From contig CAKQKQ010000001.1 of NCBI GenBank assembly GCA_934249265.1, positions 49,269-113,268 of the forward strand: 64,000 bases of DNA, written 5' to 3'. The notes under the pieces were generated by a model. It had not been told where the DNA came from, did not search any database, and worked only from the letters and a program-made list of their open reading frames with translations. Both the position numbers and the translations under genes were made by a program. This DNA is from an uncultured Clostridia bacterium (GTDB lineage: Bacteria > Bacillota > Clostridia > Christensenellales > Borkfalkiaceae). Shown piece by piece: positions 53,379-60,748 of the stretch. Each line of letters opens with the position of its first letter. The stretch's first letter is position 1.

Positions 53379-53575
53379 TACCATAACGACGTTTATTTTC
53401 GTTTTTTAATGGAAAGCCGTGCAGTGTGGGGTAATCGTGTAAAGAGTTTATCTTTTGCGTTTTTTAAGGCAAAAAGTAATAAAACCGATAGCCGTTGTTG
53501 AGTTTGTTTATATTTTTAGTGTTTTTTAATAATGCAAAAAGTTTGAGTGTAGTATATTGATATTTAGGTTAAAAA

Positions 53576-53648
53576 CAAAAAACCGCCGACAAATACAAAG
53601 CATTGATAGTTCGCGCTATAAAAATGCTTTCAAGTCGGTGGTTTTTTG
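53576..53648. other. Two-tier 73-nt inverted-repeat structure
   Basis: CAAAAAACCGCCGAC (53576-53590) pairs with GTCGGTGGTTTTTTG (53634-53648), one wobble in 15 bp; an inner stem AAAGCAT/ATGCTTT (53597-53603 / 53624-53630) encloses GATAGTTCGCGCTATA. It lies in the 534-bp gap between two plus-strand genes (53324-53857) that is otherwise empty. It may be a bidirectional terminator, small RNA or MITE. Confidence 0.6.
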
Positions 53649-53857
53649 TATTGTTGGGCGACAAACGTTTCTGCCGTTTTTATTGCTTAATAATATATTA
53701 CTCTCAATATTTGAGAAAGTCAAGTATAAAATCTCAAAAATTGATATCATATAATTGTGGGTCGTAAAATCGCGACGAGTTGATTTTTAGCGGCGCAAAT
53801 TAAAACACGACGGAGTTGCGGACTTTTTAAATTAGTTTTCGACTTCTTATTGTAACA

Positions 53858-54055
53858 ATGATGAATTTTGCAAAAAATTTAAAGAAATTAAGACAAGACA
53901 ATAATTTAAGTCAAGAAGATATTGCCGAAAAACTAAATACTTCATTTAAAACCGTATCGCATTGGGAAACGGGGTATTCCGAACCATCGCTTACGCAATT
54001 AGAAAAGTTATCTAAAATTTTCGACGTCACAATTGACGAACTTATAAAAGATTAA
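53858..54055 (+). CDS. Small XRE family regulator
   Basis: 65 residues that are almost only a helix-turn-helix: LKKLRQDNNLSQEDIAEKLNTSFKTVSHWETGYSEPSLTQLEKLSKIFDVTIDELIKD, i.e. the common Firmicute Cro/CI-type domain. No effector domain. Two adjacent ATG codons are possible starts and no RBS is visible. Followed by a strong terminator. Confidence 0.88.
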   Translation: MMNFAKNLKKLRQDNNLSQEDIAEKLNTSFKTVSHWETGYSEPSLTQLEKLSKIFDVTIDELIKD

Positions 54056-54071
54056 ATTTAATTTAACCACG

Positions 54072-54100
54072 ACAGACTGTAAAAAACAGTCTGTTTTTTA
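54072..54100 (+). terminator. Rho-independent terminator
   Basis: ACAGACTGT (54072-54080) pairs with ACAGTCTGT (54086-54094), AAAAA loop, T run. Confidence 0.9.
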
Positions 54101-54611
54101 TTTTTCAAAATTAATTTAAAAACCGCTTGGTAGATATAGAAACAATGTGAGCGGAGCAGAGTTCTTTTCAAAATTAGCAAATAAAAAACGAAAACTTTAT
54201 CATTGTTTTAATAAAACAAACTAAAAAATAAAACGAGGTTTTTGTCGAGCGAGATTTAAAAAATTATGTCAAAATAATAAATTTTTAGTCGAATATGTAA
54301 ATTAAGCCGCAAAATGTTTCAAAAATTATCAATTTACACCAACATTTTGAATGTAATTTTCAAAATTCGACAATGTTTTACAATATTTTTTAATATTTTA
54401 CAAAAATAGTTCTTTAAAATACTATATTTTTACAAAATTATGTGGTATAATGTATATACAAGGTAAATCTTATGACAAATTTTGAAAATTTGCGTCGTTA
54501 AGCATTAAAGGCAAAAGGTTTACTTTAATAGTTTATATGATGGGAAAAGGGAATATCGTTAAAAGTTTATTGCTTTTGCGAAAAAAATAAAAATTTAAAG
54601 ATAAGGAGAAA
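54101..54611 (+). other. AT-rich regulatory region of spo0A
   Basis: About 510 bp, very AT-rich, no ORF with an RBS. It holds TTCGACA at 54366-54372, the exact complement of the Spo0A box TGTCGAA, and an extended -10 (TGGTATAAT at 54443-54451). This would allow Spo0A to control its own gene. Confidence 0.5.
54443..54451 (+). promoter_or_regulatory. Extended -10 promoter of spo0A
   Basis: TGGTATAAT (TGn-TATAAT) 167 bp before the start codon; no clear -35. Confidence 0.5.
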
Positions 54612-54617
54612 ATGATT

Positions 54618-55388
54618 ATGGCAAAACACACAGTGGTGGTACTTCTCGACAACGAGGAGTACTATAAGGAGATGGAAAGGATATTTTCCGACCTTGACAA
54701 ATTTGAAATAGTCGGATATTCCGGCGACGGCAGAGAGGGTATCGAAATTGTAAAACGCACCCGTCCGGAGATATTAATTCTTGACCTTATATTAAAAACG
54801 TGTGACGGTTTTGCCGTTATGGACAAGTTGGCAAGCGAGGGCATCGACGTAAAAACTGTAGTTATAAGTTCGTTTTCAAGAGAAGAAATTATCAGCAAGG
54901 CAATTGCGCGCGGCGCACTTTATTATATGGTAAAACCCGTTCCGTCGGGACTTTTGAAAAGCAGACTTATCGAACTTGTCGATTTAATGCCGGCTGCAGC
55001 CAAAGTTAAAGAGTCCACCGATTATTACCCCGTAAGCAAAAGCAGTCTCGACGAGAAAATTAGCAAAATTTTCATAAGCGTAGGCATACCGCCGCACATA
55101 AAAGGTTATTCTTACTTGCGCGAGGGTGTAAAACTTGCGGTAAAGCAACCCGATATTATCAACAGCATTACTAAAAAGTTATATCCTATGATAGGCGAAA
55201 AGTATTCCACTTCGGCTTCTAAAGTAGAAAGGGCTATAAGGCACGCCATAGAAGTGGCTTGGAATAAAGGAAGAATCGACAGCATAAACAACATTTTCGG
55301 AGTGCGCGCGTATATTGGTAGTGAAAAGCCGACCAACGGAGAATTTATCGCGTTGATTGCAGATAAAATGCTTCTTGACGGTGCTTAA
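54618..55388 (+). CDS. spo0A: Sporulation master regulator Spo0A
   Basis: 256 residues. Receiver domain with phosphoacceptor Asp56 (EILILDLIL), switch Ser in VVISSFS and conserved Lys in YYMVKPV. The C-terminal DNA-binding domain is diagnostic: VGIPPHIKGYSYLREG, SASKVERAIRHAIEVAW. In the acidic pocket only Asp11 remains (VVVLLDNEE, where the usual sequence is ADDN). ATG 54618 is chosen because AAGGAG lies 9 bp upstream; the ATG at 54612 would be only 3 bp away. Unlike many Firmicutes, spoIVB is not the upstream neighbour. Confidence 0.97.
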   Translation: MAKHTVVVLLDNEEYYKEMERIFSDLDKFEIVGYSGDGREGIEIVKRTRPEILILDLILKTCDGFAVMDKLASEGIDVKTVVISSFSREEIISKAIARGALYYMVKPVPSGLLKSRLIELVDLMPAAAKVKESTDYYPVSKSSLDEKISKIFISVGIPPHIKGYSYLREGVKLAVKQPDIINSITKKLYPMIGEKYSTSASKVERAIRHAIEVAWNKGRIDSINNIFGVRAYIGSEKPTNGEFIALIADKMLLDGA

Positions 55389-55549
55389 AATATGAAAAAG
55401 GTATAAAAATGCAAAAAATTTTAAAAAAATTCAAAAAATTAACAAAAAACAGTTTACAAATAAATACAATGTTACTATAATAACAAGGCTATGATAAATC
55501 GGCAATGCGATTGTTATGCGTAAATATGCCGACTGCATGGAGGAGTTTG

Positions 55550-56107
55550 ATGGCAAACTATAAGAAATGCCCGAGATGCGATATAAATTGGATTCTCGAT
55601 GATGAAAACTATTGTGATATTTGTAAGGCTGAACTCAATATCGGTCCTAAAATAGATTTTGACATGGATTACGACGATTCCGACGAAAAACTTTGCCCCG
55701 TTTGCAAGCGCAATTATATTAAAGAAGACGAAGATATGTGCGAGCAATGCAGAGAAGACATGTTAAACGAAGAAGACACAAGCGACGATATCGATTTGGA
55801 TAAAGACGAAGAGTGGAGAAATTACCTCGACGACGACGAAAAAGAAGCCATTTCCAACAAGGGCGACGACGAAGCAGAAGAAATTTCGCTTTCTCAACTC
55901 GCCGAAGAAGAAAAGGAAATGTTTAAAGACGACGATGACGAGGAAGAAGAGGACGACGATTATTATGACGACGATTTCGACGATGACGAAGACGAAAAAC
56001 GCCGCGATGACGACGATGATTTTGAAATTCCCGAAATAGACCCGCAAGACTTCGAGGAAGAGGACGACGAAGACGAAGTTGACGACGATGACGACGACGA
56101 AGACTGA
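55550..56107 (+). CDS. Double zinc-ribbon protein with long acidic tail
   Basis: 185 residues from ATG 55550 (RBS GGAGGAG). Two CxxC pairs per module: Cys7/10/22/25 (CPRC...CDIC) and Cys49/52/64/67 (CPVC...CEQC), where the second recalls DksA/RanBP-like short ribbons. The rest (~75-185) is almost continuous Asp/Glu. Acidic tails of this kind can mimic nucleic acid or bind basic proteins; no assignment is possible. Confidence 0.75.
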   Translation: MANYKKCPRCDINWILDDENYCDICKAELNIGPKIDFDMDYDDSDEKLCPVCKRNYIKEDEDMCEQCREDMLNEEDTSDDIDLDKDEEWRNYLDDDEKEAISNKGDDEAEEISLSQLAEEEKEMFKDDDDEEEEDDDYYDDDFDDDEDEKRRDDDDDFEIPEIDPQDFEEEDDEDEVDDDDDDED

Positions 56108-56155
56108 TTTTTAAATTTTTGAATAAAATTTCTGCAAATTGTCGATAATTTGCCT

Positions 56156-56425
56156 ATGATTAAATCAAGTGTAAATATCGACTCTATAAAAAGCGAAATA
56201 GCAAAACTTAAAGGTCAAGACGTAAACGTAAAAGTGAATCTCGGCAGAAATAGGACGGCGTTGTACGTCGGTAAGGTTGCCGGCGTATATCAAGATATAT
56301 TTACCATAATGCCGTACGGACAATTTAAAGGTAAAACCACCTTTTCTTATTCGGAGATAATTTGCGGAAACGTAATAATTAAAAAAGCAGAAGAAAACGC
56401 CAAAGACGTTGTTTTAAGACCATAG
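56156..56425 (+). CDS. veg: Veg protein
   Basis: 89 residues from ATG 56156: MIKSSVNIDSIKSEIAKLKGQDVNVKVNLGRNR...IFTIMPYGQFKGKTTFSYSEI, the highly conserved Veg fold. In Bacillus Veg stimulates biofilm formation and is very highly expressed. No RBS is visible, and the stop codon lies inside the following terminator hairpin. Often located near ispE, as here. Confidence 0.95.
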   Translation: MIKSSVNIDSIKSEIAKLKGQDVNVKVNLGRNRTALYVGKVAGVYQDIFTIMPYGQFKGKTTFSYSEIICGNVIIKKAEENAKDVVLRP

Positions 56426-56455
56426 CAGTGTGAAATGCACACCGCCGTGGTCTTT
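56416..56455 (+). terminator. Terminator overlapping the veg stop codon
   Basis: AGACCATAGCAGTGTG pairs with CACACCGCCGTGGTCT (with wobbles and one mismatch), then TTTTAATTTG. Confidence 0.7.
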
Positions 56456-56550
56456 TAATTTGCATTTTTGGCAAAAGGGGGAAACGCGTGTTTTATTGAA
56501 GGATAAAAAGCGCATAAAAGCGCATTTTAAAAATAAAATCAAGTTTGCAA

Positions 56551-56558
56551 GCATACAA
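56551..56558 (+). promoter_or_regulatory. Sigma-E-like -10 element before the sipL-like gene
   Basis: CATACAAT matches the sigma-E -10 consensus exactly; the -35 counterpart (AAATAAA near 56530) is weak. Mother-cell expression is expected for a coat morphogenetic gene. Confidence 0.5.
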
Positions 56559-56608
56559 TTAAAAACCTCTTCATAAAATATAGCAGTCAATAATAACGGA
56601 GGTATTAT

Positions 56609-58087
56609 ATGTTTACACAGCCCGAATATGCAGAGTTGGATTATAAAGTAATTAAAGAATTGATCACGCAGTTAAAAACGGATACCGAATATTCCGTATC
56701 GCAAGAAAATTTAATTTCGGTAAGAGCAAAGCCGTATTACGTATCGCACGAGGCGGTTGACGGCAAAATCACGTTTAAAGGATTTTTGGTTTATTCGATT
56801 ATAATTAAGGTCGAAGGCGGTTGCGAAAAGGTCGAAAAAAGAGAAGATTTCGAGGGCAAAATAGAGGATAATTGCATTGCAAGCGGCGCAAAATGCTTTA
56901 TAAAATTTGAAAGCGACGGCGTAGAAACCGCATTTAACGGCGACAACGCTACTTTTTCGTGCGTTATAAACGTAAACTGCAAACTTTACGAGAGCAAAAA
57001 CGTAAAATACGTTTGCGGCGGCAACGGTTTAAACGTGCTTACTTCGCCCGTAGAAGTTTGCAAACACACGTGCTCGGTGAGCCGTTCGTTCGATATCGAG
57101 GACGAATTTGAAATAAACAATTTGTATAAAGACGTGTTAAGTTATGACAGCGTGTCTTACGTGACGGGCGTAAAGTGCACCGTCGGCAGGATAATAGTCG
57201 ACGGAAACGTGATTTTGTCGCTTTGTTTGTTGCCTTTTTCGCAAAACAGCGATATAATAAAGGAAAGAAGAGAAATTCCGTTCAGACTCGAAATCGACTG
57301 CGACGAGGTAAATTCGGACTCGTTTGCGTGCATTGCGGCAGTGACTCGCAAAACCGCGCTTAAAGTGTTTGTAGACGAAGAGAAAAACAAAACCACCGTG
57401 AGCGGAGTAGTCACGGTGTGTCTTGCGGGCGACGTGTTTAACTGCGAGCAAGTGTCGATTTCGTGCGACGCATACTCCGATAAATGCGTTACCGACTGCA
57501 AATACACGGTTGCGTGTATGCAAAAATTCGATAAAACGGTGAGCGGAACTAACAACGTTTTCAGCAAGGCTGTGTGCGACGTACCCGAAAATTCGAGATT
57601 TGTGTGTAACTTCGATGACAACTTGACGGGACTTAATTATTCTCTGTCGAGCGGCGTTATAGAGGTGAGCGGAACAATTCAAACGACGGCTTTATTCAAC
57701 GTCGACGGCGAATTGATCGCCCGCTCGGCAACCGCTCCGTTTAGTTTCACTTTACCGTTTGACGGCGACGAAATAAAGATGTTTAGCGGCGCGCTTTTAA
57801 AGTGCAACGGCAAAATGCGCAGCGGCGCGATCGAGATGGACTGTGAAGTGTTTACGCAATACGTAGCGTTCAAAAATGACAATATCACATTGCTGGGCGG
57901 CGTTGTAGAAGGCAAAGAAAGAGAAGAAATAACCGCGCCCATAAGCGTGTATTTGCCCAGAAAAGGCAGCACCATGTGGCAACTTTGCAAAGACGTTTGC
58001 ATGCGCGAAGAAGACATTTTAAAACTTAATCCCGACTTGGCTTTCCCCCTCACGGGCAACGAAAGGATAATTATTTATAGAAGATAA
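56609..58087 (+). CDS. DUF3794 / LysM spore coat morphogenetic protein (SipL-like)
   Basis: 492 residues. Repeats of the DUF3794 (SPOCS) type span most of the length (e.g. KVIKELITQLKTDTEYSV..., LVYSIIIKVEGG, VDGNVILSLCLLP, VSGVVTVCLAGD), and a LysM domain closes it (ISVYLPRKGSTMWQLCKDVCMREEDILKLNP). This is the layout of C. difficile SipL, which anchors SpoIVA and the coat at the forespore. RBS CGGAGGTATTAT. A sigma-E-like -10 lies upstream. Confidence 0.88.
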   Translation: MFTQPEYAELDYKVIKELITQLKTDTEYSVSQENLISVRAKPYYVSHEAVDGKITFKGFLVYSIIIKVEGGCEKVEKREDFEGKIEDNCIASGAKCFIKFESDGVETAFNGDNATFSCVINVNCKLYESKNVKYVCGGNGLNVLTSPVEVCKHTCSVSRSFDIEDEFEINNLYKDVLSYDSVSYVTGVKCTVGRIIVDGNVILSLCLLPFSQNSDIIKERREIPFRLEIDCDEVNSDSFACIAAVTRKTALKVFVDEEKNKTTVSGVVTVCLAGDVFNCEQVSISCDAYSDKCVTDCKYTVACMQKFDKTVSGTNNVFSKAVCDVPENSRFVCNFDDNLTGLNYSLSSGVIEVSGTIQTTALFNVDGELIARSATAPFSFTLPFDGDEIKMFSGALLKCNGKMRSGAIEMDCEVFTQYVAFKNDNITLLGGVVEGKEREEITAPISVYLPRKGSTMWQLCKDVCMREEDILKLNPDLAFPLTGNERIIIYRR

Positions 58088-58337
58088 AATTTTATAAAAA
58101 ATAAAATTGCGGCTAATTAACGGCGGCTTAATTACGGTTTTGTCGCCGATAATTTGTCGCGGCGAGGTAAGGTTAAAAACTACAAACGGTTTGTTTGCGC
58201 TTGCTAAATAGTAAAAATTCACGGGCTGATTAAAAACGCGTAAAATCGGCAAAAATGTGCAAAGCACATAAAACGTTTAAATTGCGCGTTTTTAAAAAGT
58301 CGGATAAAACGATATATATAATAAAGGAATAATGCAA

Positions 58338-59234
58338 ATGAGGACGGTCAAGATAAATGCGCCCGCCAAAATCAATCTCACGCTTGAAATTGTGGGCAAA
58401 AACGAAAATTATCATATGCTCGACACGGTGGTCAGTACCATAAATTTGTTCGACGTAATCACCGTAAGTCCGCGCAAGGATGATAAAATCAACGTAAAAA
58501 CCACGGGACTTTCTTTAGAAGAGAGCATTTTGCCCGAAAACGACAACGCATATCTCGCGGCTAAAGCGTTTATGCAAAAGTTCAATACTTACGGCGCGGA
58601 TATCAAAATTAAAAAAAATATCCCCATCGGCGGCGGCTTGGGCGGTTCTTCGGCGGATATTGCGGGTACTTTGCGAGCCTTGAAAGAGGTATATTCGGAG
58701 CATGACGAAATAGATTATTTCGGGCTAAAAGAAATTGCCGATTCTTTGGGCAGCGATTCGGGATATTTGCTTACGGGCGGTTTTGCAAGGCTTTCGGGCA
58801 AAGGCGAAATAGTTAAAAATATCGAGAGCGACAAAGAATTTCACCTTGTGCTTGTGGTTGCCGAGGGTGGGGTAAACACCGCTTTGTGTTTTAACGAGTA
58901 CGACAAAACCCAAGAAAAAGACCCCGAAGTTTGCTCAAACAAAGTCGAGCAAATGCTTTTAAGCGACGACAACGAGTACATTTTGGGCGGCGTTGGCAAC
59001 GATTTGTTTTTTGCCGCAAGCAAACTCAACCCCGAAGTGCGCAAGGCGTACGACGAGATAAAGTCGCTTTATCCTCAAGCGGTAAGCATGAGCGGAAGCG
59101 GCAGTACGGTATTCGGAATTTTTGAAACCGAAGAGACGGCGCGCTGGGCGCAGAACAAACTTATTAAAAAATTCGATAAAGTTTTTTACTGCAAAACCGC
59201 AAGTATCGAAAAAGTGAATAAGTATATTTTGTAA
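58338..59234 (+). CDS. ispE: 4-diphosphocytidyl-2-C-methyl-D-erythritol kinase
   Basis: GHMP kinase of the MEP isoprenoid pathway. Substrate motif NAPAKINLTLEI, ATP-binding loop PIGGGLGGSSADIAGTLRAL, and the third GHMP motif MSGSGSTVFGIF. 298 residues from ATG 58338; the ATG at 58332 lies only 3 bp from AAAGGA. Works with dxr at 29.3 kb to supply undecaprenyl phosphate and other isoprenoids. Confidence 0.97.
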   Translation: MRTVKINAPAKINLTLEIVGKNENYHMLDTVVSTINLFDVITVSPRKDDKINVKTTGLSLEESILPENDNAYLAAKAFMQKFNTYGADIKIKKNIPIGGGLGGSSADIAGTLRALKEVYSEHDEIDYFGLKEIADSLGSDSGYLLTGGFARLSGKGEIVKNIESDKEFHLVLVVAEGGVNTALCFNEYDKTQEKDPEVCSNKVEQMLLSDDNEYILGGVGNDLFFAASKLNPEVRKAYDEIKSLYPQAVSMSGSGSTVFGIFETEETARWAQNKLIKKFDKVFYCKTASIEKVNKYIL

Positions 59235-59263
59235 CAAATTTTTAAACTTTTATCGTTTAATCG

Positions 59264-59297
59264 AGGTTGTGAGAGAGTTTTTTCTCACAATCTTTTA
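59264..59297 (+). terminator. Rho-independent terminator of ispE
   Basis: AGGTTGTGAGA (59264-59274) pairs with TCTCACAATCT (59283-59293, one wobble), TTTATTTTT tail. Confidence 0.85.
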
Positions 59298-59383
59298 TTT
59301 TTCGCCTTTTTTACTCAAAAATCGTCAAATTAAAGGCGTAAACGGTGTCAATAATCATTATGCAACAAAAAAAGAGGTGAATT

Positions 59384-59914
59384 ATGAAAAATTTTTGCAT
59401 AAGTTTATCAATTATCGGCATAATAATTTTGACAATAGTGATAGGTTGTTTTAATGCGGGAGGGCAAACCGAGTACCTTCGCATACACGTCAGAGCCAAC
59501 TCTAACAGCGTCGAAGACCAATCCGTAAAGTACGAAGTCAGGGACGAAATCGTGACTTATCTCGCGCCGTACGTCGCCGAGTGCGACACAAAGCAAAAAG
59601 CGATCGAAATGCTCAACGCGCAAAGCCAAAACATACAAAATAAAGTAAACAAGTTTTTGCGCAGAAAGGGTTTTGATTACGGCTGTAAAATAAGGATAGA
59701 CAACGAATATTTCCCCACGAGGGTGTATGACGGAGTGACGCTTGAAGAGGGCTGTTACGATGCGGTAATCGTCGAGTTGGGTAGCGGTAAGGGCAACAAT
59801 TGGTGGTGCATAGTATATCCGCCGTTGTGTTTTACCAATGGCGAAGGCACGGTAAAATACCGCTCTAAAATCGAAGAAATCATCGAGAAATTTTTAAAGG
59901 ACAACAAGTCTTGA
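59384..59914 (+). CDS. spoIIR: Stage II sporulation protein R
   Basis: Forespore-made signal that activates SpoIIGA to process pro-sigma-E. N-terminal hydrophobic export segment (SLSIIGIIILTIVIGCFNAGG), then the family opening YLRIHVRANSNSVEDQSVKYEVRDEIVTYL and GNNWWCIVYPPLCF near the C-terminus. 176 residues, a short version compared with Bacillus (~224). RBS AAAGAGGTGAATT. Confidence 0.95.
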   Translation: MKNFCISLSIIGIIILTIVIGCFNAGGQTEYLRIHVRANSNSVEDQSVKYEVRDEIVTYLAPYVAECDTKQKAIEMLNAQSQNIQNKVNKFLRRKGFDYGCKIRIDNEYFPTRVYDGVTLEEGCYDAVIVELGSGKGNNWWCIVYPPLCFTNGEGTVKYRSKIEEIIEKFLKDNKS

Positions 59915-60022
59915 CGGGGTAAAACCTTTCCCCACAGCGATGATAAATCGAAGTAAAACGCCGTTTAATGCTCGGAAATGCTTTCTTTTTCGATAAAGCG
60001 ACCGTTCACGAAAGGAGGAAAA

Positions 60023-60736
60023 ATGAAAAAAACGTTTAAGATAGTCGTACTTGCCGTCGCTATAGTTACGTTGTGCGGAGTGGTCGCGGGCAATTACGCC
60101 GCAAACAGCAGTGCGTTTTACGCCGCTCAAAGCGTTCAAACCGCAACGTACAAGCAAGGCAGTAGGGGCGACATGGTAAAAAAGATACAGCGAAAACTTA
60201 AAAATTGGGGATATTACAGCGGTGGCGTCGACGGTATTTTCGGCGCGCAAACCAAAAAAGCGGTAATTTATTTCCAAAAGAAAAACGGTCTTACAGCCGA
60301 CGGAATAGTCGGGGCGAAGACTTTAGCCGCTTTGGGACTTAAAGACAGCGGTTCTTCTTCGGGCGGTACTTCGTCTACGTACACAAATTCGGATATTAAT
60401 TTGCTTGCAAGGCTCATTTACGGCGAAGCGAGGGGCGAAAGTTATACCGGACAAGTTGCGGTCGGCGCGGTCGTACTCAACAGAGTAAAGAGCGCGGCGT
60501 TCCCCAACACCATTTCGGGCGTAATTTATCAGTCTTACGCATTTACGGCGGTTGTGGACGGACAAATTAATCTCACGCCCAACGCTACGGCAATTGCCGC
60601 CGCCAAAGACGCAATGAACGGTTGGGACCCGACGGGCGGCGCGATATATTATTATAATCCGTCTACGGCGACAAGTTCGTGGATATATTCAAGAAAGACG
60701 CTTACCACTATAGGTAACCACGTCTTTGCGATATAA
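60023..60736 (+). CDS. sleB: Spore cortex-lytic enzyme SleB
   Basis: Lytic transglycosylase that opens the cortex peptidoglycan at germination. Signal peptide (~1-30), a peptidoglycan-binding module (VKKIQRKLKNWGYYSGGVDGIFGAQTKKAVIYFQKKNGLTADG region) and the SleB catalytic domain starting LARLIYGEARGE with the catalytic Glu. 237 residues from ATG 60023 (RBS AAAGGAGGAAAA). It lies 12 bp ahead of ypeB; the two are interdependent in spores. Confidence 0.96.
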   Translation: MKKTFKIVVLAVAIVTLCGVVAGNYAANSSAFYAAQSVQTATYKQGSRGDMVKKIQRKLKNWGYYSGGVDGIFGAQTKKAVIYFQKKNGLTADGIVGAKTLAALGLKDSGSSSGGTSSTYTNSDINLLARLIYGEARGESYTGQVAVGAVVLNRVKSAAFPNTISGVIYQSYAFTAVVDGQINLTPNATAIAAAKDAMNGWDPTGGAIYYYNPSTATSSWIYSRKTLTTIGNHVFAI

Positions 60737-60748
60737 GGGAGGTTTTAA

